From NCBI GenBank assembly GCA_009602735.1, contig WELA01006423.1, positions 77,672 to 117,400 of the forward strand: DNA of 39,729 nt. The letters run 5' to 3'. This DNA is from Mesotaenium endlicherianum. Taxonomy: Eukaryota > Streptophyta > Zygnematophyceae > Zygnematales > Mesotaeniaceae. Position numbers and translations under genes: made by a program. Below, one piece after another: positions 1 to 12,100 of the stretch; position 1 is the first letter of the stretch, and every line of letters starts with the position of its first letter. Under the pieces are notes generated by a model. The model was given only the letters and a program-made list of their open reading frames with translations. It ran no database searches and was not told where the DNA came from.

Positions 1-670
1 GAGGAAGGGCACGAGCGCAAGAAGAAGGGAACGGGGGGGGGGGAGGGGCGGGGGGTTTCAGGGTGCAGGGTAACCAGTCTGGCAGAGCCTGTGTCATGCA
101 TGGCCGCCTCGTACTGCGCACGTCTAACCTGCATCCTCTGGCTGGCTGGCTGGCTGTGTATATTAGTGTTTGAGCGTGCGTATGCGTGCGTGTGCGTGAG
201 TGTGCTTGTATGTTAGTGCTCGTGAGTGTGTGAGTGCGTATTTGGTGTGCGCATGCACGGCAGCAGCAGCAGCAGCAGCAGCAGGAGTGCGTGGTGCTCC
301 ACCTGCTGCAGCTTCTGCCCTGCTCTTGCTCTCACTCGTGCTCCTGCATCACTAGTGTCAGAGCAGGCGTGCCGCATCTACCCACCGCACTGGCAGAAAG
401 CCGGCAGGCAGCCACACCCAGTTCAGTTTGCCAGCACATAATTACAGGAGAAGAGGAGAAAGGGAACGGGGAGAGGGGGGGAGGGGGGGGGGGGCGCCCG
501 GTGCCATCTTCACCCTCTTTCCCATTTCCTCAAGACCCTGACCCCCCCCTCTGACCTCTGCTCTGTTGCTCCCTTTCCTCACGCCCGCTGGCGTTGCATG
601 CCACTTTTTAACTCCATAACTCCATCCCCCCGTGAATGCCGCGCACGCTCCCGCATGACTTTGCCCGCAG
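1..670. other. Left-edge non-coding stretch, probably intron
   Basis: No exon with recognisable homology is visible here. The stretch holds G-rich runs (about 31-55 and 474-495), TG-rich sequence (about 175-250), a short (AGC)n run at about 261-284 and a pyrimidine-rich tract. It ends in a good 3' splice site, TTGCCCGCAG at 661-670, directly before PPR coding sequence, so at least its right part should be an intron of the PPR gene. Earlier exons lie outside the window or were not recognised. Confidence 0.5.
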
Positions 671-3600
671 GCCCGGAATGCGTACGACGTGACTTCGTGC
701 AACATCATGATGAGCATCTACGGCGACATGCACCTGCCCGATGCCGCCGCCTCCATCTTCCGTCTCTGCCGCCCGGGGCTACGTTCGGAGGACCTGCGGA
801 GGGGAGAGGAGGGCGGCGTCACACCTGGCACCACCTCACGCGAAGGCGGTGGGGCTCCTGCCCCTCCAGCCCCTCTTGCGAGCGAGAGCATCCCTGGGCC
901 TTCGACAAGTGACCTGCGCGCAGCTGGGGAGAGCAGTAGCGACCAGCGAGACAGGCTGGCGGAGGAGGAGGAGGGGGAAGAGGAGCCTGCCAGCAACTCT
1001 TTAACAGATATAAACGGACCCCTTCCTGCGCCACCTGGCGAGCAGGACCAGCGGCGGGGGCGTCGAGGAGCCATAGAGGGAGGAGGTGCAGACGAGAGGA
1101 GGCCGCCGACGGCAGCGGCAGCAATGGCAGCCGCGGCGAGGGCGGCAGCGGGGGCGGCGGCGGTGGCAGTGGCGCCCAATGTCGTGACATACAACAGCCT
1201 GATTGCTGCGTATGCCAAGGCTGGCCAATGGGAAGAGGCCGTAGGGGCCCTGCGCATGCTGGAGGCGGATGGGGGCGTGAAGCCCGATTGCGTGTCGTAC
1301 ACCGCCGCCATCCAGTGCTGCGCGCGGCACGGCCCGCCGCGGCTCGCCATGCTGCTGATGGACGACATGACGGCCCGCGGGCTCGCGCCAGGTGGCAAGC
1401 TGACCAACGCCGTCGCGACGGGGCTCGTGAGAGAAGACTTGCTGGACGAAGCGTTGGCTTTCTACGCTCGGCACCTCGGCCTACCTGAGTTCCTGCCCGG
1501 GCCTGAGCCCGTGCCTGGGCCCGAGCCTGAGCCCAGACCTGAGCCCAAACCCGAGCACGAGCCTGAGCTCGAGGCAGTGGCAGGGGCAGGGGATGAAAGC
1601 GGTGCGGGTCTTGATGAGACGGCCTCAAAGGAAGAATTGCAAGCCTCTGTTGTGCCTCAGGGTGATGTAGGGGACCCGGCCGGACGTCGCGGGGAAGGGG
1701 AATCACGAGTGAGCACAGGCAGGGCCGCTCCTGGTGGAGCCAAGGAGGGCGCTGCTGGCAAGCCGCAGCAGCTGGCGGAGGGGGAGGTTTCCAGGAGGAC
1801 GCAGTTCATCAGCTTCCCGGGTGGCGACTCTGATGATGACGGGCTGACAGGTGGCGCAGGCAGAGCAGCACCTCGAGACGAATCGACGCGGCCGGCAGCT
1901 GGCTCGAAGGTGACAGGTGGCAACCGGAGGGTCCAGGAGCAGCCGGGCGTGGCGGGGAGCCAGCCTCAGGCTGTCAGGAAGGGTCGGGGCGAGGAGGAAG
2001 ATCCTGCTGTGGGCAGAGAAGCACGTCAAATGCCCCCTTTCCCTCCCTCGGGAACCTTTGGAGCACAGCAGAAGGGCGAGGAGGAGGGAGCAGCAGGCCA
2101 GGCGCTCCGCCAGTCAGGAGAGCCGCCGCCGCCGCCGGTGCCACTAAGTGATTCGGTGCTGGAATTGGAGCCGGAGCCGCTGCCAGGGAGCCAACGGGGA
2201 GTGCCTGACCGCACATCCGGGGCAGGCGAAGCGCAAGAGACGCGTGCCCGTCCGCTGGCGCAGCCACAGTCGCAGGCACAACAATCCCTCGAGTTGGCGA
2301 GCACCCGGGACGATGACGTCGAGGCCACCTGGGGCGGGCTCATTGAGGTGCTGGGACGGCAGGGCAAGATCGACGAGGCGTGGGCGGCGCTGCAGCGCAT
2401 GCAGGAGACGCCCGCGCCGTCGCCGGGGGGCGGCGCGGCGGGCGGCGTGCAGCCGAACGTGGTGATGTACACTAGCCTGATGATGGCCTATGGGCGGCAG
2501 GGGCTGGTGGACGAGGCGGAGGCCGTGTTTGCGTCCATGCGGGACGCGGGGGTGGCCCCCGACACGCGTTGCTGCACCACGCTGATGGCCATCTACGGCG
2601 AGGCCCGCCCCCCGAGGGTGGCGGAGTGCGAGCGCCTGTTCCGCGAGATGGAGGGCCGCCTGGGGTGCCGCCGCAGCGCCGCCAGCTACTGCTGCATGAT
2701 GGAGGCGTACATGCGCGCGCGCCGCTTCAAGCTCGCGCGCGCCGTCGCGCGGGAGGCGCGTGACGCGGCCGAGTGCGAGATGAGCCGCGAGGCCTATAAC
2801 TGTCTCATCGGGCTCTACGCCACCACGCGCCAGGTGGAGCATGCGGAGGGCGTCCACCTGGCGGCCGCCCGCTCGGGGCTGCTGCCGGACGAGGCCACTC
2901 ACAACCGGTAGGCTCCCAGAGAGAGAGAGAGATAGAGGGAGAGGGAGAGCAGCAGCAGCAGCGGCGGCTCCTCCTCTGCGCTGCCGGCTGCTGCTCTAGC
3001 CCCTTTTGGCTGCCGCATGCTCTTCTGTGTGGGTGTGCAGATGTGCACGCGCGTACGAATGTGTATGTGTGTGTGTGTGTGGGTGAGTGGGCGAGTATAT
3101 GACAAGCGCTTGGTGTGCGCCGTATGTGTGGCCGTCGGGCGAAGCATGCCTGCAGTTGTGCTGCGTGCGGTGCGCAACGTGGCGCATGCATGCAAGCATG
3201 CATCCTCTCATTTTCGCTCCACGAATGAAAATGCATCACTGCGAGGGTGTATCATGGCAATCCTTACCTCTGGTGCGCTTTCTTTTAGGGCATCCTCAAA
3301 ACTGGCTGGACACTCGCTTGCGGTGGCTGGCCTCGCTGTTCCTTCCAGAAAGCTGGCGGCAGCATTGGGGTCCCTACTGACATTGCTTTTCCTAATATCT
3401 AGACAGAATAGCTTGTATGCGGACAGCTAGTGCACACTAGGACAGGTCTGCGTGCGGGTGTACGAATACACGAGTAATTTGTCTGTTTGCCCTCAAGGAA
3501 ATGAGGGCATTCTTTCTATTTGTGGATACTTTATGCTGCCTCCCCGCATCGCTCTAAGTAGCCAGATGCCTGAGCAAGAGTTGAGCAGCCTCTAAGGTCA

Positions 3601-5726
3601 ACAGCCGCGGCAGGGGAGGCAATTGTTCTGCCAGGTGTGCGCGCTTGACACTGCTGGATGTGTGTCCGCTTGACACGGGGCAGGATGGCCGCCATGTACA
3701 AGAGGGCGGGCCTGCTGGAAGAGGCCTCGGAGCACGTGGCGGCCATGGCCATAAGCGATCCGGACGACCTCTCCTTCCCCAGGGAGCAGCAGGCAACGCC
3801 GCCGCCACCGCCGCCGCCGCCGCCGCAGCAGCAGCAGCAGCAGCAGCAGCAGCTTGGTGTGCGAGGCCCTCTAGCGGGCTCACGCGCGCCCGGCGGGCTC
3901 GTCCCCCGGCCCCCCCGAAGTCTCTCTCAAGAGGATCGCAGGGCCGAAGGATTCCAAGGACTTGCCCTTCCCACCAGAGAGAGCCCTCTTGCGCCAGGAG
4001 GCTCGGGGTCACGGGGAGGAGGAGAGGGAAGATTGGAGGGGGGAGGAGAGAGGAGAGAGAAAGCAGAAGAAGCAGGAGGCAACGAAGCAGAAGGAGGGTC
4101 GCTAGCACGGGCTGCAGGTGCTCAAGGACGCCCCCAGGAGGAGAAGCGTTTTCAAGCGGAGAGTGAGTCTGGAAATGACGGCAGTGGCGGCAGGGCTGAC
4201 GCCAGCGAGAACTCCCGAGGCTCTCGTGAAATGCGGCATGCACGTGATGCCACGATGGGGCCAGCGCAGACGAGGGGGGGCCAGGCGCAGGAGCAGGCGC
4301 AGGCGCAGCAGGGCCGGGCAGCGGGGGAGCGGCCTCTGGCGCGCCTGACAAATGGTGCCGCCACGGCGGCGCGCCGGCCGCTGAGCCTGGCGTCCATGAC
4401 AACCATGATCACGGTGCACAGCCGTGCGGGGCGCCACGAGGCGGCGCTGAAACTGTGGCGGCTCGTGGGGGAGCGCGGCATGGCGCCAGATGTCGCCGTC
4501 TGCAACGCCATGATTGTGGCCTTCGGCCGCGCCGGCCGGTTCGACGAGGCGCTGCGGCTGTTTGTTGAGCTCGAGCGCAAGTGGGGCCTGAAGCCCACGC
4601 AGGTGAGGGTCTCCCCTCTCTCCCTGCTTACTCCCCTGCTGTCGTCCCCTTGCGCGCATGCGGAGACGTTCCTCTTGCCTGTGGCGTAAGTAGATGGGGC
4701 TCCGTATTCACTCACGCTGGTGGGAGTCTCTCTTTCACGCCTCTCCCCTCTCTCCCCTCCCCTTTTGCTGTCGCAAACGTTGAGAAGATTGAGACGCTTC
4801 TCCTGCATTTGTGTGCGCTCGTGCATATTGCGGCATTTCTCAGCGAGAAAGCAAGGACGTCGTAGAGGAGCAACTGCCAGGGTTACTGCCCGTAAGGAAC
4901 ATTGTCCATTTGAGTTTTGAGCATCCCTAGTGCATAAGGGGTGCATCGTTCGACTCTTTGCCACGACAGGTGTTGCTCCCATGTGAGCTTTTGAGCGTTT
5001 CATATCTGGGTGGTCTGCGGTCGCATACATTGCTGCCAGTTTAGAACCTGAAAGCCACCCAACCAACATGCAAGCACGTGGATGCATTCCGCGTGTGCGT
5101 ATGCGCGCGCATGTGTGCCTTTGAGGCATAACACGGATCTCCTTGTCCTCCCTGTGAGGCTGCTTTCGATCACATTAAACGATACTCCCTGTAAGGCTGC
5201 TTCGATCACATTAAACGATGAATCAGCTCAAGTGTTGTTGCAGACCTGCTGCAAGCGTCTCCCAGTCCTTACTGGAGCTCAGAGCTCAGAGCCCAATCGC
5301 AGCGTTGAGGCTGCAGAGGCTCCACCGGAGAGGGCACGCACGTTCAGGGTTTAAGATTTGCTCTTCATTTTAGACCCACTTGTGAGGCACTCTTGGTGCT
5401 GATGTCGCGTGTGGAAGTGGGGTCTTTCGACTCTGGACCTGTTGTTGTGTTGTTGGGTGCAGGCTACGTACATGGCCGTGATCGTGATTTACGGAAAAGG
5501 AGGCCTTCTGGAGGGCGTGACGAGGATGTTCAGACGGATGAGAGCGGCAGGCATCGAGCCGAATGCGAAGGCGTACCGCACAATGATCGAGATCTACGAC
5601 CGTGCCGGGCGCGATGATCTCATAGCGATGATGGAGCAAGAAATGCAATTTGCTAATTTTGTGAAGTCAGAAACCTCGCGGGGGTTACGGATTCTACGAA
5701 GGAAGTCCACTCAAGATGGAAGGTGA
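671..5726 (+). CDS. P-type pentatricopeptide-repeat protein, 5' end missing
   Basis: PPR proteins are helical-repeat RNA-binding proteins that usually act in chloroplasts or mitochondria on RNA stability, splicing or translation. My exon model is 671-2907, 3684-4602 and 5463-5726, giving 1139 residues after an unseen N-terminal part. The phases close exactly: CG|G makes Arg at the first junction (ATHNR then MAAMYKRAG) and the second junction is phase 0 (GLKPTQ then ATYMAVIVIYGK). PPR motifs are clear near 690-780 (TSCNIMMSIYGDM), 1174-1480 (NVVTYNSLIAAYAKAGQ), 2323-2907 (NVVMYTSLMMAYGRQG, AYNCLIGLYATTRQ), 4390-4602 and 5463-5640 (AYRTMIEIYDRAG). Three long low-complexity linkers interrupt the array at about 780-1170, 1490-2310 and 3770-4380. 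They include a Pro-Glu repeat and a Pro10-Gln10 tract, and they stay open in frame. No E, DYW or SMR domain follows; the protein ends in a short basic tail before TGA at 5724-5726. The target RNA cannot be inferred. A linker part could be an unrecognised intron. Confidence 0.85.
1494..1575 (+). repeat. Coding minisatellite, Pro-Glu repeat
   Basis: Imperfect repeats of about six bases around CCTGAG/CCCGAG encode a Pro-Glu-rich stretch (PGPEPVPGPEPEPRPEPKPE) inside the second linker of the left PPR gene. It separates two blocks of PPR motifs and stays in frame. The length is probably variable between individuals, as expected for a short coding repeat; that is inference. Confidence 0.75.
3796..3853 (+). 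repeat. (CCG)n-(CAG)n compound coding microsatellite
   Basis: A CCG-rich run is followed at once by (CAG)10. In the frame of the left PPR gene it encodes ten prolines then ten glutamines. It lies in the third low-complexity linker, in exon 3684-4602. Confidence 0.85.
5148..5220 (+). repeat. Tandem duplication, about 36 bp x 2, in a PPR intron
   Basis: Two adjacent copies, 5148-5184 and 5185-5220, both read CTCCCTGT(G/A)AGGCTGCTT followed by TCGATCACATTAAACGAT. They differ by a G/A change, one T deletion and the last bases. They sit in the intron 4603-5462 of the left PPR gene. No function is visible. Confidence 0.85.
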
Positions 5727-6861
5727 GGATTTCTTAGAAACTACAATAACGTAGATGTAGGCTGAAGAAGAAGAGTCAAGGTGCTTGTGGTCTTAGCATC
5801 ACTTCATGCACATATGTACATAGACAGATCTTGAGGGTTTTGAGACACACAGTGCTCGACTTTGCCATGCAAAACTGTTTTGGTGGCAATATCTATGCTG
5901 AATGTGGCAGGTAAGGAAGTGGTTGATTAACCACATGCATGCTAAAGCGAACTTGTTGGTGGTGCTTCATGAGTATTTAAGTACTGACCTTAATTACCGT
6001 TTCACGGAAAACAAATGTTGAGACTTTCAACCGTACGATGTACACGTGCTGTTTTATGACATAAACTATGAGTCATGCAATGTTTGGACTAGCCAGCCGG
6101 GACATTATCGCTAAGTATACCGCCACTCTATCTACTCTTGCCCCAACTCAAGTCGAGTAAATTCGGCTCCAAGGCGTACACTCCCAAACCATAGCGTTCC
6201 CTACTATTTAGCGATGCACTTCTGATAGCAGCCACATGTTCAGAGCGAGCTCATTGACCGAGTAAAGTATCTCCAGTGCTTCAATGTTTCGTCAATTATT
6301 TGCAAAAAGAAAGGGCAAGGTTTGCACCGCCTAATCTGTTTACTGTAACTTGCATGTGCGTTATATTGCAGAAAGCGAAGTTGCTATTGCATGTGACAGG
6401 TCTGCATGCGCCAAATATCTGCATGCACAGTCACGACTCAACGTACCGACGGCTTGGCGAGGATTTCGAGTCGCATATGACCCACTGTTTCCTGACGTCG
6501 TGTTGTGTGCGACTGTCTTCTCCGCATGCATTTTCAAAGAATTTCGATTATTGAGAGAAACCGCCGCGCTATCGCATGCCGGCCCCAACCTGTTTTTGGT
6601 CCGTCCCTGCGCGCTCCCAAATGCGATTGGCAGCACATCCTTGATATCCCTCCCTGTCCTGAGGTCCTGACCATGGCGGCATCTGGATAGGGGAGTGTTG
6701 CTAGGCAGGCTAACAGATTACGACGCCTTTTGGATTGAGATGACATAGAATTTGATACTCATGTTTTTCCCTTTCTAATGATAGTTTCAGTGTCTGAATT
6801 GGGCTATCCTGTCACCCGTAATTAGTGTGTGACACTCAGCCTTGACGATTGATTGCCAACA
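5727..6861. other. Intergenic spacer between two plus-strand genes
   Basis: No coding stretch is supported. The sequence is less GC-rich than the flanking exons. It must hold the 3' end of the left PPR transcript and the promoter and 5' leader of the EsV-1-7 gene, but I see no clear AATAAA or TATA element in convincing positions. Confidence 0.6.
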
Positions 6862-9114
6862 ATGGCACTTCCAGTAGTCTCCTCCGACGTCATGCAGATT
6901 GAAGCGTCTCCTTCTTTTGAGATGCATTCGGATATGCTCCCGCCTGCCCAGTATGGGACCAAAGTCAGCCAATATGAGTCTGCTGCAAGTGTACCTTCTG
7001 AGACATTGAACCAGCTTGTTGCAACACTGCAAGCGGCAAGAGCTCAAGTACACGATAGTGCTGGTATTGAAAAGGCCCTGAGTGCAGCACTCGCAGAGGC
7101 TGGCTTTTCGGATATCCGAGTTGGTGCACGCAGGAGGAAAGTAAGTTCAGAATCACCTCAGTGTGTTAGCCGAAGCCCACTCAATTTGGATATCGTCAAA
7201 TTCTTTCGCAAACGGTGCCCGTCAAATTTGACTGGCTTTGTGTTGTTTGTTTTAGGCACTGGGAAATGGTTACGTACAGAATATGTCCTTTCCCAGTTTC
7301 CTTCTCTGAAATTAGATTCCTCACATCGATCTCCTTCTGCAGGCTGACAACCCTGATGGATCCCTCAAAAGAGCGAGGATTGCAGAGGATGTCAATAAAG
7401 GTATGCATGACTGGCCTTATTGACTGGAGTCGTAAGCTCAATGCTGTAACTTAAAGAACTTGGAACTTGGAACAGTTGCGGGTTTCTTCTATCTTTTAGT
7501 GCTGCTCTGCTGTTGGCAGAGGTCACTTATTGCTTGGAAGTCGTCAATGGGCGCCCAAATTGGTTGTGAAGCTTGCTGAGGAGCTATGAGCGCCTTTTAC
7601 GTCTGTTTTGGCATCCCTGCACCAAACACGTCTCAATTGTCATTTCTGTCAATCCAGCTTTCTTGTAGCTGCTTCAGTCATGCCTACAATCTAGTCACGT
7701 GTACAGGGGTCCTGCAGCCACCCGGGCATAGCGTCTCACTCCAGACATCTGGCTGTGTGTGGCCTCCACATGCAGTCAGACCCAAGGGACCCCAGCCGAG
7801 CGCCAAGTGTCGAGTGGACGGATGCAACAAGTATGCGTCCTTTGGGTATGCCGGGGACAAGAAGGTGCGCTGCCTGCAGCACATAGAGGAGGGCATGGTG
7901 GATGTGAAGCACGTGCGGCGCGCTCTGGAGAAGAGCCGCTCGGAGCGATGCCATGCCGACGGCTGCGAGAAGTATGCCAGCTTCGGGTGGCCCAACAGCC
8001 CGGGCCGCATCAGGTGAGCCCCGCTGGCTCCCTCGCGCTCCGCCACTTGGAGCCTCTGAGCCCGGCCTTTGAGCTTGGCCCAGCATCTCGCCTCCTTGCG
8101 GTCCTTTGCACGCCCTATGGAGGGCTGGAGTGGCTTGATGGTGGGAGGGTAGGGAGAAGTTAAGGGAGGAGTTGTGTGCGCCCTGGTGAACAAGAGAGTC
8201 TATGTGCATGTCTGCTTACATATTTGTGTGATGTGTGTTTGATGAAGCGTGCATCTCTGCATGTGCATGCATGCGACGCTTGCCTCTGCATCTGTGTGCA
8301 TGTGGCTGGTGCGGTGCATGCCTTGGCATGTGTGCTTGTGTGGCATACATGCGGCGCGCGCCTCTGCATCTGCGTGCATGTACTGATGCAACGTGTGCTT
8401 CTGCATGTGCGCTCGTGCATGCATGCATGCATGCGGCGCCGTGACTTGCAGTTTGAAACCGCGGTAACCTCTAGCCTGAGGGATGCAGCTGAAGGAAGCA
8501 GCCCAGTAATCTTGGCACGTGTGGCGTGCACTTTGGGCGGGGCAGGTGTGGCACGCATATGGAGCTGGGGATGATCGACCGCAAGCATGCCAACCGCGAG
8601 CCCAAGACGCTGCGGCGCAAGGGCGTGCGTACGGACCACCGCCCCGTCGTGAACTCCACCAACATCCCCCCGCCCATCGCGCGCCTGGCCGCCCTGGCCG
8701 CCAGCGCGGGCGCCCACCCCCAGGTAGAGAGCGGAACACGGCTCTTCTTGCGGGGCATGCCAGAGCGGTGATGCGACCGTGACACCGTGCCCAGTGACAA
8801 GCCCGCAGGCAGTTCCCCCCCTCTTTTGTGTTATTTAGAGCAATTCAGGCGACAAGTGGGCTTGGGTTGGGTGCCCACTGTGCTCCCGGTCTGACCGGAT
8901 AGGGAGGGGGGGGGNGGGGGGGGGGGGGGGGGGGGGGGGGGCGGCTGGGGAGCTGTGAGTTGTGGGGCGAGGAAGGGCTCTATATTCTGATCATGTTCCT
9001 CAGGGGGTATACAGTGGCAGGCGTGCATGTGGTTGCTAGCACACTATAGCAAGGCAGGGCAGCAGGGTGGCCATGGCCAAGGCCTGGCGAGCGGGCGCGC
9101 ACGCACTCACACAC

Positions 9115-9161
<47 letters not shown>

Positions 9162-12100
9162 AGCGCGCGCACACACACACATACTCCACCACTGCGCTGC
9201 ACTATGCGGCCGTTCATCGTGTTAATACTCTTTGCCGTCTTTCGGGACAGAGCAGTCGGCATGCGCTCTGGCTCCAGCTGGGCCTTCACCTCATGCCTCG
9301 CGCATGGCAAGGGTGCTGCGTGCCCGCATGGCCCACTATTTCGCCCCTCCTGGAGAATGCAGGGCTCCTTTCACGGGAGAGGGCACCATGGCTCGACACT
9401 CTCACTCTCTGGGCAAGGGGCACTGCACTGCTGGCGGGGGTTCTGAGTGTGACGAGGTGGCGACATGGGGTTGCAGGAGGGGGGCATGGAGCACATGCTG
9501 GGGCTCCCGCAGTCGCAGCCGCAGCCGCACCCCGTGGCGGCCCCCGACCCTGCGCTCGACCCTCAGCAGCAGCAGATGCTCATCCAGCAGAAGCACGTGA
9601 GAGCACTCCCCGCCTCATTTGCCCTGGTGGCAGCCATCGGTGGTACCCCGGAAGTGCGTATAACGATGCGTCATGCAGGCTCGGGGTTGGGTGAGCGGAC
9701 GTGCGGGCTTGCGAGCTTCCGGGCCGCACTGTGCGCGCGTGGATGGAGAGGGGGGTTGTGCCACGCCGCTTCTCTTTCTCTTTTCCTCTCTGCCAGGCGC
9801 TCTGCATCCGGACGTTTCTGCTCGCTTCGTTGCTGTCCTGTTGTTTTGCCTGCGGGGCAGCCGCTTTTGTGCTTGTTCTGTCGGCATTGAGGCCGGAGTC
9901 CATTTGGTGCTGCTGCTCTCTGCTTGCTGGCAGAGTTTGTGCGGCCGCAGGCTGCTCTACATGCATGAGGTGGCAGAGGATGCATTCACCCTTGCTTGCT
10001 CTGTCAGTCAGATTTGGTGGGGGAGAGCAGGTCAGCTCTTTTGACTGCATCTGCGCTTACTCTGTTGCTAACACTGACCCCTACCACGCCGTTGCAACAC
10101 CTGGCAGTACTACCAGCAGTACTTGCAGGCTGCACAGGTGCAGCAGCGGCAGCAGCATCCGCAACAGCGCCATCCCCACCACCATTCCCACACCCACCCC
10201 CATCACCACCCCACCCACCACCACCATCATGACGTGCAGCAACAGCTGGATGCACGGATGGAGGGAGTGGGGGTGGGGGTGGGGGTGGACGACGCGGAGG
10301 GGGGCCACGTGGAGGTTGACGAGATGGGTGCCGTCGACGACGGCGTGCCTGAAGGTGGGGTGCACTCCCCGCCGGAGTGCCACATGTCACATCCTGCTCG
10401 GCTTCTTACTGCAGCGCCCTTCTCCCGCATTTGTGCTCCAATGCTCCGGCGGTGTCTCACACGCATTCTCTTCACCTTGATTCGTAGTCCTTGTGCATGC
10501 GCTTCCGCTCAGCCCACCTCCGTACAGTCAATTCAGGCTTTGGGGTAGGGCTTCCGTGCAACTCTTTTTTTTTTTGGGGNNNNNNNNNNNNNNNNNNNNN
10601 NNNNNNNNNNNNNNNNNNNNNNNNNNNNNNNNNNNNNNNNNNNNNNNNNNNNNNNNNNNNNNNNNNNNNNNNNNNNNNNNNNNNNNNNNNNNNNNNNNNN
10701 NNNNNNNNNNNNNNNNNNNNNNNNNNNNNNNNNNNNNNNNNNNNNNNNNNNNNNNNNNNNNNNNNNNNNNNNNNNNNNNNNNNNNNNNNNNNNNNNNNNN
10801 NNNNNNNNNNNNNNNNNNNNNNNNNNNNNNNNNNNNNNNNNNNNNNNNNNNNNNNNNNNNNNNNNNNNNNNNNNNNNNNNNNNNNNNNNNNNNNNNNNNN
10901 NNNNNNNNNNNNNNNNNNNNNNNNNNNNNNNNNNNNNNNNNNNNNNNNNNNNNNNNNNNNNNNNNNNNNNNNNNNNNNNNNNNNNNNNNNNNNNNNNNNN
11001 NNNNNNNNNNNNNNNNNNNNNNNNNNNNNNNNNNNNNNNNNNNNNNNNNNNNNNNNNNNNNNNNNNNNNNNNNNNNNNNNNNNNNNNNNNNNNNNNNNNN
11101 NNNNNNNNNNNNNNNNNNNNNNNNNNNNNNNNNNNNNNNNNNNNNNNNNNNNNNNNNNNNNNNNNNNNNNNNNNNNNNNNNNNNNNNNNNNNNNNNNNNN
11201 NNNNNNNNNNNNNNNNNNNNNNNNNNNNNNNNNNNNNNNNNNNNNNNNNNNNNNNNNNNNNNNNNNNNNNNNNNNNNNNNNNNNNNNNNNNNNNNNNNNN
11301 NNNNNNNNNNNNNNNNNNNNNNNNNNNNNNNNNNNNNNNNNNNNNNNNNNNNNNNNNNNNNNNNNNNNNNNNNNNNNNNNNNNNNGGGGGGGGTCAACTT
11401 GCTCCAACTCCAAGAGTTCCATCTCATTTTTTGTTCTTCTGGTGTACCTGGGGGAGCAAGCAGGCGCGGAGGAGGAGGCCTGGCTGGAGGCGCAGCCTGG
11501 ACTGGCACCAGCACCGGCACCGCCGGGAGAAGGGGGAGGTGCAGACAGGGTGGGCATGCACCACCCCCTAGTGCAGCAGCAGCAGCAGCAGCAGGAGGAG
11601 GTGCAGTACCAGCCGGATCTGCTCGTACACCACCAGCACCCCTACCAGCAGCAGCAGCAGTACACGCAGCACCTCCTGCAGGCTGACCTGAGTCTCCAGC
11701 AGTATCAAGCTGGCAGTATGGGCCAGGAGGAGGGGCGGCGGCAGCAGCAGCAGCAGCAGCTGGAGGAGGAGGAGGAGCAGGCGATGCTTGAGCAACCGTT
11801 GGGGGCGCTTGCGCTTGCGCCGTACCCGCAGGGCTTGATGGAGCACAACCGCAGGGCTCACGTGGAGCACCTGCAGCAGCCTGCGGTTGCGGAGCATGCA
11901 GAAGGAGGCACACACGCGCTGGCTGAGCACCAGCCCCACCACCACCAGCAGCAGCAGCAGCAGCACCATCGCGTGGGGGCTGAAGAAGCGCAGCAGCAGC
12001 AGCAGCAGCAAGTGCTGGAGGAGGAGCCCTATGAGGAGCAGGTGGAGGAGGCAGCCGAGAGCGAGGCTCAGGTGCAGGCGGCAGGGGAGGAGGAGGACCT

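Noticed and set aside
234-554. Plus-strand frame with a Gln run near the left edge
   Set aside because: It consists of a repeat run and G-rich sequence, has no PPR similarity and does not connect by a clear splice site to the exon at 671.
718-2902. Several long minus-strand frames opposite the left PPR gene
   Set aside because: They are shadows of GC-rich coding sequence; the plus strand has clear PPR motifs and matching splice phases.
5148-5220. A CRISPR-like pair of repeats
   Set aside because: The copies are directly adjacent without spacers and lie in a plant-type intron, so this is a simple tandem duplication.
10491-11463. Open frames running through the N gap
   Set aside because: They are open only because N codons are not read as stops. 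The part after the gap up to 11463 looks like intron ending in a splice acceptor.
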